Shown piece by piece: positions 1 through 11,364 of a DNA stretch of 64,000 nucleotides. The first letter of the stretch is position 1; the number at the start of each line of letters is the position of its first letter. Both the position numbers and the translations under genes were made by a program. Source of the DNA: Heterobilharzia americana (Eukaryota > Platyhelminthes > Trematoda > Strigeidida > Schistosomatidae); assembly GCA_944470555.2 (NCBI GenBank), contig OX104134.1, positions 15,603,248-15,667,247 of the forward strand. Reading direction: 5' to 3'. Under the pieces are notes generated by a model that saw only the letters and a program-made list of their open reading frames with translations, did no database searches and had not been told where the DNA came from.

Positions 1-1880
1 GTGTTCTCAGAAAATCTTCATGACTAGTCACTATTGATAGTTTTTTTTATTTGTCACAGTTGTTAGCCAATATCCAAAGCATGCCACTTTTAGCAGAAGT
101 GGTTTTCCTAGAAAACTTGAGAATCTTGACAAACTGAAAAAGTTAATGGAGTCTTTCTTGTTGGTGAAGAGATTTCTCACATGTTTTTGAAGATTTAGTG
201 AGGAACCTTAAACCTTAAACTGCTGTAAATTTAAGCACTTCCTAAAGGTGTTTTGTGTTTCAAGTCTGTTGTAACACAAGTAACTTCAGACTTCCTGTAT
301 TCTATTGAATCATATCCAGAAAGTAAGGTATTTTAGTGATCTCCACTCCCTAAATTGTACACTTATTCCATCATTTTTCTGAGAGAGGTTGCTTGTGATT
401 ATCCTTTCTCGCTGAAAAGTTGCACAAACAGCGCATGGTTTATAAAGTTGTTTTTACTCATAGTCAATGAGTACAAATTTAAAGGTAACATGCATTAGAT
501 TTGCTAACCTATTCGCTTCATCTAAAGATACCAGAAGAAAGTCGAGGTTTTATTTCATCGATGACACTTCAATAGAAAACTTGAAAATTTGAGAGATAGA
601 GTTTGTTCAAACAAAAACGAATAAGTGCAACCATAAGAATACCTTGCTGTCTATTTGCTCTACTTTTGTTGCCTAACAGCTAGATAAATATTACAGTTGA
701 TCCTTTTATTTCAAATATCATGTTTTGATAACACTGAACCTCGACTCCTTGTGAAGCAGTCATTGTTTTTTGTGACACAGCAATGAAAACTGTCTGGAAA
801 AACCTTTCTGTTATTCAAAATGATAAGACAGCTTAAACAATGATATGCAAAAGTTCCATTGTAAATACAAATGAACAAAAATGAAATGCATCCCATTAGT
901 GTCAAATAATTTGAGTAGATGGTTAAATAGACACTCATTTGAGAAGTCTTAATTTCCATAGTTTCTCTTTGCTCATTGTATAAATTGTCATTAAACAAAC
1001 AGTTAAGTGAAAAATGCCGTGCAGATACTTTTGAAGGGGAAAATTCAACCAAGTGATATTAACGAAGTTTCCCAGGAATAAATAAAATTCATTATGAAAT
1101 GTGGAACTGAGTGAACTGCATGACTGCAAGCTATGACATCTCTCAAACTCAATCAACGTCAGTTTATGCTCAGAAGTTGAGACTGTCTTTGATCACTATG
1201 TGCATTTTATAGGGAAGAAAAAGTCTAAAAAAGATAGTTTAAACGTATACAAATTCATTGAGATAATTGACCAAGTATTTTTATCTAATGTTAGGGAAAA
1301 ATGAAATAGTTCATACGTCATCTGACTAAACTCATTTTAAAACAAAGTACTTTTTTTTACATTGTGTTTCTAATGGATCAAACGTTATTTTAAAAACTAA
1401 AGGTAGATATAATTAATATGCATCGTATTTGCAGACCATACTTAAAGGTTCGTAAAGATTCTCGTGTCCTGGCATAATGAGAAGTCTGTTCAGATTTAGA
1501 TGCTCAACTGGTCGCATAGCTGATAGGTTTCAATTCTTTTCTATTTATTTTTGCATCCACATTCAATTACATACGAATTTTGCTTTCATTCTATTTAACT
1601 AAGCATCTGTTCAATGAAGATTACACTGTAAAACCGAACATACCTCGTTTGATATTTAAATGTACTTGTAGTTGTCAATCATTTGGTTTACTGAATCGAA
1701 TCGAATCGTTTCTGTTGGCATATCAGTTGAACGGATACCTGCATACGGGTTTTACTCTCATGCTGTCGATTAGCGTTGGTCAGTATTGGTATCCAGGATA
1801 AACGTTCCGTCCTCTATAGGGCTCACCGATATCAAGGCAATCTCTGCACAGCCAGTAACAGTAAGTGTAGGTAAAACAAA
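1..1880. other. AT-rich stretch, nothing recognised
   Basis: I see no coding region, RNA gene or known repeat here. The longest open frames are about 110 codons, lack family motifs and sit in AT-rich sequence, as expected by chance. Exons of an intron-rich gene could be hidden, since fluke exons are often very short, but I found no exon with convincing splice sites. Confidence 0.5.
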
Positions 1881-1884
1881 GGAA

Positions 1885-3105
1885 TTAATGAAACATAAGA
1901 GTAGAGGCTGAGTCATATCAGACACTGAGTTTTTTTATGTTAAAGCTCAAGAGAAGGATTTTTAAGGAAATCAGCAATATATGAGAGAATCAAGAAAGAT
2001 CAGGAAAAAATCATAAGCCAAGACGGATCACGCTGGATTCATTCTGTATAACAGAGACAAGAGTCATGGGACTGAAGCGGTTTACATAGGTTTCATTCAC
2101 GCCTTAAGCTAAAATTAATCGTACGACATTTAAAGTGCTTGAGTTTGAAGGCATTTAAGCAATACCGGTGACCGAATTCAGTTAAGAAGTTGTTGAACTA
2201 AGGAATAATCTGAAGGGATGATTGGCGTGGATACTATTAGGTAATCTGCTCACTTAACAAAGTCAGCTTTAGTTTAGGTTTGTAAGTCCTACTGAAAGGA
2301 GAAGAAAAAGAGAAAGAATAGTACACTGAGGCACATCGGCTTCACTAAGTAGTGAAGCAGAGCGCCCCCCTCTGTGTAGAATGTATTGTCTTCTCCCGGG
2401 AAAATAGAAATCAAACCATTCCCCAATCCAGGACTCAGAGTGAGTCCCGGTAAGGCTGTTTAATAAAAGGGGTCAAGGGATATAGTCATAGACAGAATCC
2501 TAATCTAAGAAGGCTGATCTAAAATACTTAACACCTTTGTCCTGACTGGCAATAATATTATGATGTAAAACAACTGAAGCATCTAAGGTTCTCCTTCTGG
2601 GTTTGTAGGCAAATTGGTTTGGATCTCTGGAGGCCTCTAAAGGAGATTCAAACATACAAAGCAACAGTTTTTCCATTGTTTTTAGGAATGGTTGCGGTCT
2701 GTCGGAACTTCATTTTCGCTCCAGAAGATTAGGATCTAGATATTGGAACTGTACGTCATTTTCGGCAAAGGACTTATTAAAAAAATGTTCGTGAGTGGAT
2801 GACAGAATATCACCACATTTGCCAGCATGCCATTTAGTTCGAGGTTTTGTGTAGGTATTAATGATTTTTGGCATTTGAACACATCTGTTTCATTGAACTT
2901 AGGAAAACTGCCTTCCGTTATGTGTCGAGAACTAGATAAGAAAACACCACCAGGTTTACACGTGAATAATTTGTTGAGTGCACAAACGTTTTCGCAAGGT
3001 TCATTTCTAAGTAACAGTATTAAAATGTCCCTGTGCACTAGAAGGATTTTTACATGACATGATCTTCTGGTTAACAATGAAAACTCACCATAATTCATTA
3101 ACATT
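1885..3105 (-). mobile_element. CR1-like LINE fragment, decayed
   Basis: This minus-strand fragment of a non-LTR retrotransposon reverse transcriptase is recognised by homology to the longer copy at 24.1-26.6 kb. Both DNA and translation align in the same order across the region before and through the RT N-terminal part. At 2,736-3,104 the minus frame reads around KFNETDVFKCQKSLIPTQ, matching EFIEKDVFRCFKSLNPSH of the other copy. The region 2,290-2,720 matches 24,830-25,200, with the shared pieces CAGGACTCAG and AAACTGATT/AAATTGGTT. Many stops and indels break it. Assignment to the CR1 group rests on the sister copy. It cannot be functional. Confidence 0.65.
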
Positions 3106-3109
3106 TCCC

Positions 3110-5335
3110 ATAACTATCATTTAAAAATGATGTTCGTGTACAACTCATTTAAAGGCAAAACTAAGTCCTGGTATCTCCAAGATCACAAGCATTTTAAGAA
3201 AAGGTGACTTTACAAACCTGAAGCTGGTATTGTTAGATTACTTGTCCTGCTTCATTTCGTATACTTTGATAACTAAAGGACTTAACAGAGAAAACACAAT
3301 CCACAACAAATAAGGACACAATACTTAAAACAATTTTAGATTATCTTATGTATTTAAGTATTTATTACAAGAAAATTTATTGGATAAATTGTAAGTTTTA
3401 TTCCATAATGTTTATTGCATCTTTCAGTGAGGAATATTAAACTAAGCTTCTCACATTCTGCATTTTATTTCTTTAAGTTAATCATTTTTTAAACTTGTGC
3501 CATAGTGATGGGTTTGGACACAAACTAGGGAAGTGTATCTGCGGTAGTGAAGTCACCCATTATGACGATCAAGCTGCACTGAACGCTGTAGATACTCATT
3601 TACTACTTATATTGCTTAGTAGCACATATAGAGGAAGGGTAAATGGGTTTATGAAAAATATTTGTTTATACCTCCTCTATAATGCAAGTTATTTTCATAT
3701 GTAGGTGAAATGAACTGAAAGCAGAATTTCTACTACTTCTAACTTGTATTCATGGTAAGCAGGTATTGACTAAGAATTCCTTTGGTCGTATCACATGTCA
3801 ATCACTTTTGGTAAAGCCCATGGTAATCTGCAGTAGTATCTATCCAAGAACCAGATTCTTACCGTGTATAGTAGACTAATGCACATTTCAGCGTGAAGGT
3901 TACTGCATTATTCTATAATCCAGAAAATATAACTAAAAATAAGCCACTTTTACCCTATTTAAGTAACACTTTCCAGAAAGTAGTGTTTCATGAGATCAAC
4001 AGATAGTGTAGTTTGAATGAAACCTCTAAGAAGTAAGTCTTTGGAATAGATCACATGTCTTGCCTATGGTTAGTTAAAGCTGTAATCTATTTCACTAGGT
4101 TTTGAAAAAAATACTACTTAAGGTTTGATGTCAAAACATTTCCATACATAATGTGTTCATTTTTGCATGATTTATTCTTTTTATTCTTAGCCTGTAAAAT
4201 TGCTTCAATAATGTTACTCAACAACTGAAATGCACAGAAATGACAGTTGAGCCTTACCAATCATTAGCATCAGAGATAATTATTCATTTAACTTGAATAC
4301 ATTACTTTTGATTAGACTTTTACTTCACTCTAATAACAATCAGAACTGAACGGAAAATACTCATTTTATAAAGTGTAAAGTATCTTAGACCACTGGAAAT
4401 CACCAGTGATAGTTGAGAGTAAGCTGTTTTCGTCTATCTGAATCTAAACCTAGTATAATCGTTGTAACATATCTCGGTCGATGCAGATATCCTACATACT
4501 CATGGCAAAATATTAGTTAACACAAATTTAATGGGAATACAAATCAACAGACTGGTACACCGGAAGTAGACAAAAAACATGTTACACTACTTAAAAGACT
4601 TTGAAATGAAAGTATTAGCCCTTTGTGCACAGTGACATTTTAACTATTCATTTAAATATGGAATGATCCGTCGAAGACATAACCATTACTACCTGCGTTT
4701 GCATACCACTTCAATATTCGGGAATGTGACTTTCATCGGAAAATTTACATCGTATGATGTCATTTACCGGCCTTGAGATGATAAAAAGGATCCTACTTTA
4801 GGTTCGTAGATGCACATCTATAACAAAAGCACACCTCTACTATTTAAAAGGTGATTATTATTTAATATGTTTGTTATGCATCCCAACTTGGTCACAAGTA
4901 AACATCCACATCTAAAAGCAATTACGTTATTTCCTATTGTTAGTAATTAAAGAGCCAATCATCAAAACAACTATATGCCGAGGTTCGATTTATTCTTTAG
5001 TTACAGTACAAAAGTGCTTCGCTTGAATTAGTGAACCAGTTTGGTTGCGAGATAGCAATCACTTTGTCTTCAGACATTTCAAGATATCGTTATATGACAA
5101 ACTTGCTAAAATTAGAGAAGATAGCTTAAATTTGTCTATAATGTTGGCTGAGCGATAGCATAGCAAACACAGGATCCAAGATATCCTGAATTCCACCATA
5201 TATAGTGGTAATCGAACAAGACTTAGAAGAATTCCGGTCCGGAGGAAACACCTGTGTAATGAAAATCTCCGTGGTTTTTAAATCTATAATGAAAGTCATT
5301 TTATCTCAACTGAGTACAAAAAGTAAGTGATGAAA
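3110..5335. other. AT-rich stretch, nothing recognised
   Basis: I see no gene or repeat I can name. The 69-76-codon frames here lack motifs and are treated as chance. Confidence 0.5.
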
Positions 5336-5372
5336 GAGAGGAAGATGGTGAAGTAGAAGATGAACCAGTACA

Positions 5373-5438
5373 TTGCTGTGCAGTGCTGTGCTGTGCTGTG
5401 CAGTGCAGTGCAGTGCAGTGCAGTGCAGTGCAGTGCAG
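5373..5438 (+). repeat. (GTGCA)n pentamer array in LINE copy B
   Basis: Tandem pentamers, first alternating GTGCA and GTGCT and then pure GTGCA units, lie inside the LINE linker region. The mirrored site in LINE A is about 30 bp shorter. Read in frame it gives a spurious Ala-Leu-His-Cys-Thr repeat on one strand and Cys/Ser/Ala/Val repeats on the other. Confidence 0.95.
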
Positions 5439-6249
5439 GGATGAACAACGAAAAGAGGAACTAAACACAACCTATAAACACTACACTGGACAAAGAAGTG
5501 AGGAGGAGTACATGGAAAGCCAAAGTCACTCCCACGACACACTTGCAAGTGAAGCAGAACAAGCTGCAGGCTGCAGGCTGCATGCTGCAGGTAAGACAGA
5601 CAGAGGTCTGACAACATTATATCAAATAACCAGGTTACATTACTCACAATCTGGGAGGAGAGAGATCAACACAGATGAAACCAATGATGGGAGATAGTGA
5701 AGGAAACGTGGTTACCAAATAGAGAGGAGAAACAAAGGAAACGATGTGGTGACCACTTCAGAGAACTCTTGAATCGACCACAACCACCACTACCACCACC
5801 ACCACGACCACCACCACGACCAACTGCAACTGCAACTGCAACTAGTCCAGAAATACCACCACCAACTGCAGAACTACCAGTGAACACAAGCTGTCCGACA
5901 AAAGCAGAAGTGAAGTCGTGAACGCCATAAAGTTGTTGAAATTCTGGAAAGCAGCACGACCGGATGGAATTCCTCCAGAAGTGCTGAAAACAGAGTCAGA
6001 GACAAAAGCGAGCAGGCACACACAACTACTGCAGAAGGTTTGGAGGGAAGAAATAAATGGTAACTACAGATTGGAAGAATGGCTTCCTTGTCAACTCGCG
6101 AAGAATGGAGACTCGACTGTTTGATCGAACTGGTGAGGAATCATGCTGCACTCCGGTCCACACCAAGCAAAATATTATACCGCATCATCCTGGAGAGACT
6201 AAAAGATGCATTGGATTCAAAATATTGACCGGGACAGGCTTGCCTGCTG

Positions 6250-6428
6250 GCTGGTTGCTGGCTGATTGACTGACTGACTGATTGGCAACCTACCTATCTA
6301 CCTACCTATCTACCTACCTATCTACCTACCTATCTATCTACCTACCTACCTACCTGCCTACCTACCTACCTACCTACCCACCCACCTACCCACCCACCTA
6401 CCTACCTACCCACCTACCTACCTACCAA
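6250..6428 (+). repeat. (CCTA/TCTA)n tetranucleotide array with GACT lead-in
   Basis: Simple repeat. Short GCTGG and GACT runs at 6,245-6,283 are followed by about 140 bp of CCTA, TCTA and CCCA units. It separates two unrelated-age pieces of LINE copy B and marks the end of the A/B identity, so it may be a recombination point. Confidence 0.95.
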
Positions 6429-6789
6429 CAACCCATCCATCACCCAACAAATATACCCAAGACAGTGGAGATGGATTGGATTGGGCATACACTGAGAAGA
6501 CGATTTAGCCACATCACGCATCAGGTCAGGCCATCGAGTGGAACGCGGATGGGAAACGATGAGTTGGGCGTCGGAGGCAAGGGTGACATTGAGGAGATGG
6601 TGTGAGGAAGGAATGAAAGGTTGTGTGCAGTGGTGGAGCCATGTTTTGAAGACTGCAGAGAAGAGAGTGCAATGGCGATGTGCTACTGAATCCCGATGTT
6701 CCACTAGGAACCCAAGGACAAATGAGAATTGTGATGATACCTTCAATCTGTTGACTGACATGAGAGCTGAATGCAAAACGGATTTCTGT

Positions 6790-7530
6790 AATGGATCGTT
6801 ATCTTAGGTCTTAACAAACGGTTTTTCTTTTGTTTAGCATTGTTCTGTCACTTTGATTTTCCTTTTGAGATTTACTCACAAAGTTTAGCAACACTAATGA
6901 ACCGTCATACAAACAATAGATCTACCCTTCTATTACCTAATCAACTATTATTCGAAGTGCTTTTCACTTAACCTCATTACGAGTGAAAATATAGGAAGTT
7001 TCACTGATGAAGACACTAAAAACTTTAAAGTGATAAGATAAAACCAATCACTGTTGAGTATTATTATTACCTAATTGATTCGTAAATAATATATTCATAA
7101 ATACATATTAACCATCATGAAAGGAAGAAAGTTTATCGACTGTAAACCTGGAGAAATAATAATGATTGATTGCCTATGGAAGGAAATAGCTTATGAATAG
7201 ACGTAAATCACCCTTCAACATTCTTTTATGACCCGTAAAATAAATTCTAGTCACCAAAAATTTCGAAAAGACGGAAATGCAGGTCGAGTAAAAGGGGGGT
7301 AGTGGAGTGTAATAAAAATTCTGCGCATGAGATAATTTTTGAAAAATACTATAGAATACAGAATAGAAAATACTTTTGTGACACAGAGTTTTACGTTTAT
7401 AACAGTATTTAAATAATTTGACCAAGCAATAAATGAAATCTTGATTTAAAACTAGTAACGAAACCGATACTTCACGTCCTACAACAAATGCTTTTACAGT
7501 ATAATGTGGAAATAGTGTTCACAGACGTAT
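6790..7530. other. AT-rich spacer between LINE copies B and A
   Basis: No feature recognised. It sits between the 3' ends of two convergent LINE copies. A short palindromic AT stretch lies near 7,060-7,110. Confidence 0.5.
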
Positions 7531-8060
7531 CATTATTATTTATTTATTATTCTTCCCTTGGGTTCCTATTGGAACATAGGGCTAGAGCAGCACGTCCTCA
7601 CTGCACTGTCGTCTCTGCAGCCTTCAAAAGCTGCCACCACGACTGCTCACAAGCTTTCATTTCTTCCTCGTATGATCTCATCCATGTCACTCTTGGATGT
7701 CCAACTCGTCGTTACGCCATCGGATTCAACTTGAGAGCCTGGAACATGATGTCTCCAATAAGCCTTCCCAGTGTATGCTCAATCCAGTCCATCTCCACTT
7801 TCTTCTGCACACTTGTTGGGTGATACGTTCTTCGTTGTTTCGTTCCAAGAGTTACTTGTTGCTTGTTCTTATTATTCTGACCATGTGATCTTCAGTACCA
7901 ATATCGAGTGAGCGTAGGCGGCAGCTGTTAGTTCGTGTCGGTCTGTAGTTTGTTGGAAATGCTTTTCGTGATGCGCCAAGTCTCTCATCCATCATACAGA
8001 GAAGCACTGAATGACTGACATTAGTGTTGAAAATCCAACTCTCATTCACGCTTTAAGCTG

Positions 8061-8092
8061 AGTGCAGTGTAGTGCAGTGCAATGCAATGCGG
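8061..8092 (-). repeat. Small GTGCA-type pentamer run in LINE A
   Basis: Short imperfect run of GTGCA/GTGTA/ATGCA units in the LINE 3' part. In LINE C the same site (45,487-45,505) reads CTGCACTACACTC without expansion. This suggests the pentamer grew from sequence already in the LINE. Confidence 0.85.
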
Positions 8093-9740
8093 TAGATCTA
8101 CACACTGATTTTAGTTTAATGAAGATCTGTCTTGCTTGCTTTTCCAATCCTGACTTTGACATCCTCATCTGTGTCTGACCGCCTGTAGTTGAAATGATGC
8201 TGCCTGGGAAGGTAGGTGAAAGAGACAACTTCGTTTACATTTCTCCCGTTCATGGTCATCGCTACTTCTTCTTCTTGTTGTTGTTGTTGTTGGTTGTGTA
8301 TCTTCATCACCTCTGTCTTGTCTACGTTCACCTGAACGAAGTCACATCTTCCTTCGTTGCTCTGCCTCTTCTGCCGACTTGTTGGTTTTTGCCACAAGAC
8401 ATTAGACAAAAATCAACATCGGTGACGAAATCCGAATTTTCTCCAAGCGTCTTTACATTGGTCCAACCAGATTATGCACATCTTCTCGCTCCTCACAGCT
8501 GTCTAATGCATGATCCATTTGACCACAATCAGGAAGATTATGGGTGACAGATGGCGGCAACCTTGTCTTGTCTTGTCTTGTTTCACTCCCATCTTCACTT
8601 CAAAGGCATCACTGAGATTTCCATTGTGAATCACCCGGCATGTAGCATGTAGCATCATCTCATCATATATCTGGTGCTGAATCAGGTTGATGGTGGTTTT
8701 TGGTCGTGAAACCGTAGTGTTTAGGCAGCTGCCTGTCAAATTACTTCTCGGTCGACGCTACCGAAGGCCTTTTCAAAATCGATGAAGCTGAGGTAGAGAT
8801 CCATTTGACTGTCATTCTATGCTGTGTTTTATGGTGATGCGTGGCGCATGGTAGAGTTGCAATTTGGTCCGCAGATGATTTGCTCTTCCTAAATACGGCC
8901 AGCCAGCTAGACAGCCGGCCAGTCAGCCAGCAAGCAAGCCTGTCCCGGTCAATATTTTGAATCCAATGCATCTTTTAGTCTCTCCAGGATGATGCGGTAT
9001 AATATTTTGCTTGGTGTGGACCAGAGTGCAGCATGATTCCTCACCAGTTCGATCAAACAGTCGAGTCTCCATTCTTCGCGAGTTGACAAGGAAGCCATTC
9101 TTCCAATCTGTAGTTACCATTTATTTCTTCCCTCCAAACCTTCTGCAGTAGTTGTGTGTGCCTGCTCGCTTTTGTCTCTGACTCTGTTTTCAGCACTTCT
9201 GGAGGAATTCCATCCGGTCGTGCTGCTTTCCAGAATTTCAACAACTTTATGGCGTTCACGACTTCACTTCTGCTTTTGTCGGACAGCTTGTGTTCACTGG
9301 TAGTTCTGCAGTTGGTGGTGGTATTTCTGGACTAGTTGCAGTTGCAGTTGCAGTTGGTCGTGGTGGTGGTCGTGGTGGTGGTGGTAGTGGTGGTTGTGGT
9401 CGATTCAAGAGTTCTCTGAAGTGGTCACCACATCGTTTCCTTTGTTTCTCCTCTCTATTTGGTAACCACGTTTCCTTCACTATCTCCCATCATTGGTTTC
9501 ATCTGTGTTGATCTCTCTCCTCCCAGATTGTGAGTAATGTAACCTGGTTATTTGATATAATGTTGTCAGACCTCTGTCTGTCTTACCTGCAGCATGCAGC
9601 CTGCAGCCTGCAGCTTGTTCTGCTTCACTTGCAAGTGTGTCGTGGGAGTGACTTTGGCTTTCCATGTACTCCTCCTCACTTCTTTGTCCAGTGTAGTGTT
9701 TATAGGTTGTGTTTAGTTCCTCTTTTCGTTGTTCATCCCT

Positions 9741-9775
9741 GCACTGCACTGCACTGCACAGCACTGCACAGCAAT
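9741..9775 (-). repeat. (TGCAC)n pentamer array in LINE A
   Basis: Tandem ACTGC/ACAGC units lie at the mirror position of the 5,373-5,438 array, with about 30 bp fewer. This is the one clear length difference between the two inverted LINE segments. Confidence 0.9.
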
Positions 9776-10744
9776 GTACTGGTTCATCTTCTACTTCAAC
9801 ATCTTCCTATCTCTGCTCTATCAGCTTCCATGTGTCCATCGAGATCCATTCCTTGTCTCCCACCTTATTCTTCCTTACTAACACGGTTATGCAAGTTTCC
9901 TTCCACATAACTTTCAAACGGTTCAAGTGTTCTTCCACTCCCCATCCTTCACGGATGTTGCTCAATGTCTCCAACATCTTTTCCTGATGGTTGACTGAAG
10001 TGAAGATGTCATCTGTAGTTTCGTCCATCAGTTCATTTTCTGTTCTGGCTGGTTGTTCAGCTTCAACTGTGGTCGTCTATCACCAACTTGCTCGAATTGA
10101 AGACCTTCAACTTGATTTTGGAAGCAGGTTCCGTGCACTAGATAGTGAGTGGTGTCAACCTACATCTGATCACCCACACCACATCTCACACCCACACCGC
10201 ACCTCCATCTCCACCTCCACCTCCAACCAACCCCGTTCTCCATCTCATCTTGTCTCCAGTAGACTGGCTGAGTCTCCCTCCATCTCCACTCTCTTCACAT
10301 TCACATCAAGTCGATCTGATTTCCAGTGTAGTGTGTCCTGGTGTCTGGTGAAATCAACTGCATGTCGCTCACTGCCTTGTGAATATCCTAGTGTTTGTAC
10401 ACACTGCCTCGCCTCGCCTCGCCTCTCCATTCTCACTGATCATTTCACCGAGTGCCTGTCGACGCATGGTTGGTTCTCTTCCTGTGTTGTCTGCTCCCAG
10501 TTTGACTGGTATTCATGTTATCCCACCCACCCATTAGAATGAGTCTCAGTGTGGCCATGTGGTTGGGGTGAGGTGGGTTGTTGTCCAGTACTGACTACAG
10601 TTATCTGTAGAATTCCTCCTTCTTCCCTCTTCATCTGCATTATTTGAAGGTGCATAGCGTAGTGTGTCGTAACACTGCATGATTGTGACTTTCCTTCCTT
10701 TCGATTTGAATCCATCCATCTTGCTTTCATGATGCTGATTGTTG

Positions 10745-10772
10745 AGGAGGAGGAGGAGGAGGAGGAGGAGAA
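10745..10772 (+). repeat. (GGA)n trinucleotide run
   Basis: About nine GAG/GGA units inside LINE A, absent from the matching position of LINE C (near 43,020). On the minus strand it would read as Ser or Leu runs that are not part of the element's normal protein. Confidence 0.95.
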
Positions 10773-11098
10773 GGAGATTGGTTGCCATTGCATGCGAGAG
10801 AGAGACAGAGAGTGAGTGAGCCTTCGATGTTCTTCAAGGGGACATCATGATGGCCACTCGAAAACTCAGTGTGCTCGTGATTGTCGTGTGGGTGACAATA
10901 TCGGAGTAGATTATTGACTCTGCAGTTGACAGTATGTGTAGTCGACTTCCATCCCATCTGCAGATTCCTCGCAGATTCCCAGCCTAGCACTTCTATGTCC
11001 ATATCTTGTCATTTGTTTTGCAATCTGGGTAGCCTTGTCAACCGGCTTCAAACACGGTGTGGACATTCCATGTTCTCATTCATACTTTTACTTTCGTC

Positions 11099-11122
11099 GA
11101 GAGAGAGAGAGAGAGAGAGAGG
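11099..11122 (+). repeat. (GA)n dinucleotide run
   Basis: Simple GA repeat within the 5' part of LINE A, near the start of the endonuclease region. Copy C lacks the expansion. Confidence 0.95.
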
Positions 11123-11364
11123 AGACCTATTGGTCAATTAGCTTTCCGAAGTCTTTCACCAACCGGCGTCATTTCGTCTTCCTGATTCCGGTGAGGAATG
11201 AGTTTAATTTTATTTTTTATAATTACTTTGTGCTTTGAAGTTTGTTTAGTGATTGGATTGTTTTTCCGGGTTGGGGTTGGTGGCCGTATGCCCAACCTTT
11301 CCCCTTTTTCCGGCCTATGACTGGCTGGTAAACTAGTGAACTTGTCAACTAGGCGAGGTTGTAT

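Larger units (their letters stand above)
5339..6735 (+). mobile_element. RTE-like LINE copy B, partial and rearranged
   Basis: This is a plus-strand partial non-LTR retrotransposon of the RTE/SR2-like type. The segment 5,339-6,252 covers the linker between endonuclease and reverse transcriptase and the RT start (LLKFWKAARPDGIPPEVLKT, near 5,930-5,990). It is a near-exact inverted copy of 8,925-9,808 in LINE copy A. After 6,252 homology stops in CTGG/GACT simple sequence, followed by a (CCTA/TCTA) array. A separate, much more diverged C-terminal piece then resumes at about 6,450 (VEMDWIGHTLRRRF). Most of the RT, including the catalytic region, is missing. The first part shares with copy A a CCACCA-type expansion absent from copy C, so A and B share recent history there. 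Not functional. Confidence 0.8.
7535..11360 (-). mobile_element. RTE-like LINE copy A, near full length but broken
   Basis: This minus-strand non-LTR retrotransposon of the RTE/SR2-like type is about 3.8 kb long. The 5' end reads AACCTCGCCTAGTTGA at 11,360, starting at the same base as copy C (42,491), so this is probably the true element start. From 5' to 3' I can follow the AP-endonuclease N-terminus (MDIEVLG near 11,002-10,980), the IMQCY region (near 10,690), the linker, the RT start (KAARPDGIPPEVLK, 9,210-9,160), the FEKAFGSVD-like block near 8,790-8,750, GVKQ (near 8,600) and a FNTNV block (8,030). The C-terminal tail (GHTLG..., 7,790) follows, ending in AATA-type repeats at 7,535-7,555. 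Multiple frameshifts, stops and short tandem expansions (GGA, GGCGA, GTGCA, CCACCA) mean it cannot encode an active protein. Confidence 0.85.

Noticed and set aside
5306..5697. Open frames with Ala-Leu-His-Cys-Thr or Val-Gln-Cys-Ser repeats
   Set aside because: They are translations of the GTGCA array. A pentamer without stop codons stays open in all frames.
6284..6605. Thr/Tyr/Pro-repeat protein
   Set aside because: It is the (CCTA/TCTA)n simple repeat read in frame, joined to a LINE fragment.
9991..10542. 183-codon Ser/Thr/His-rich protein on the plus strand
   Set aside because: It is antisense to LINE A, whose minus-strand endonuclease and linker blocks explain the sequence. The partial copy in LINE C shows the same shadow frame.
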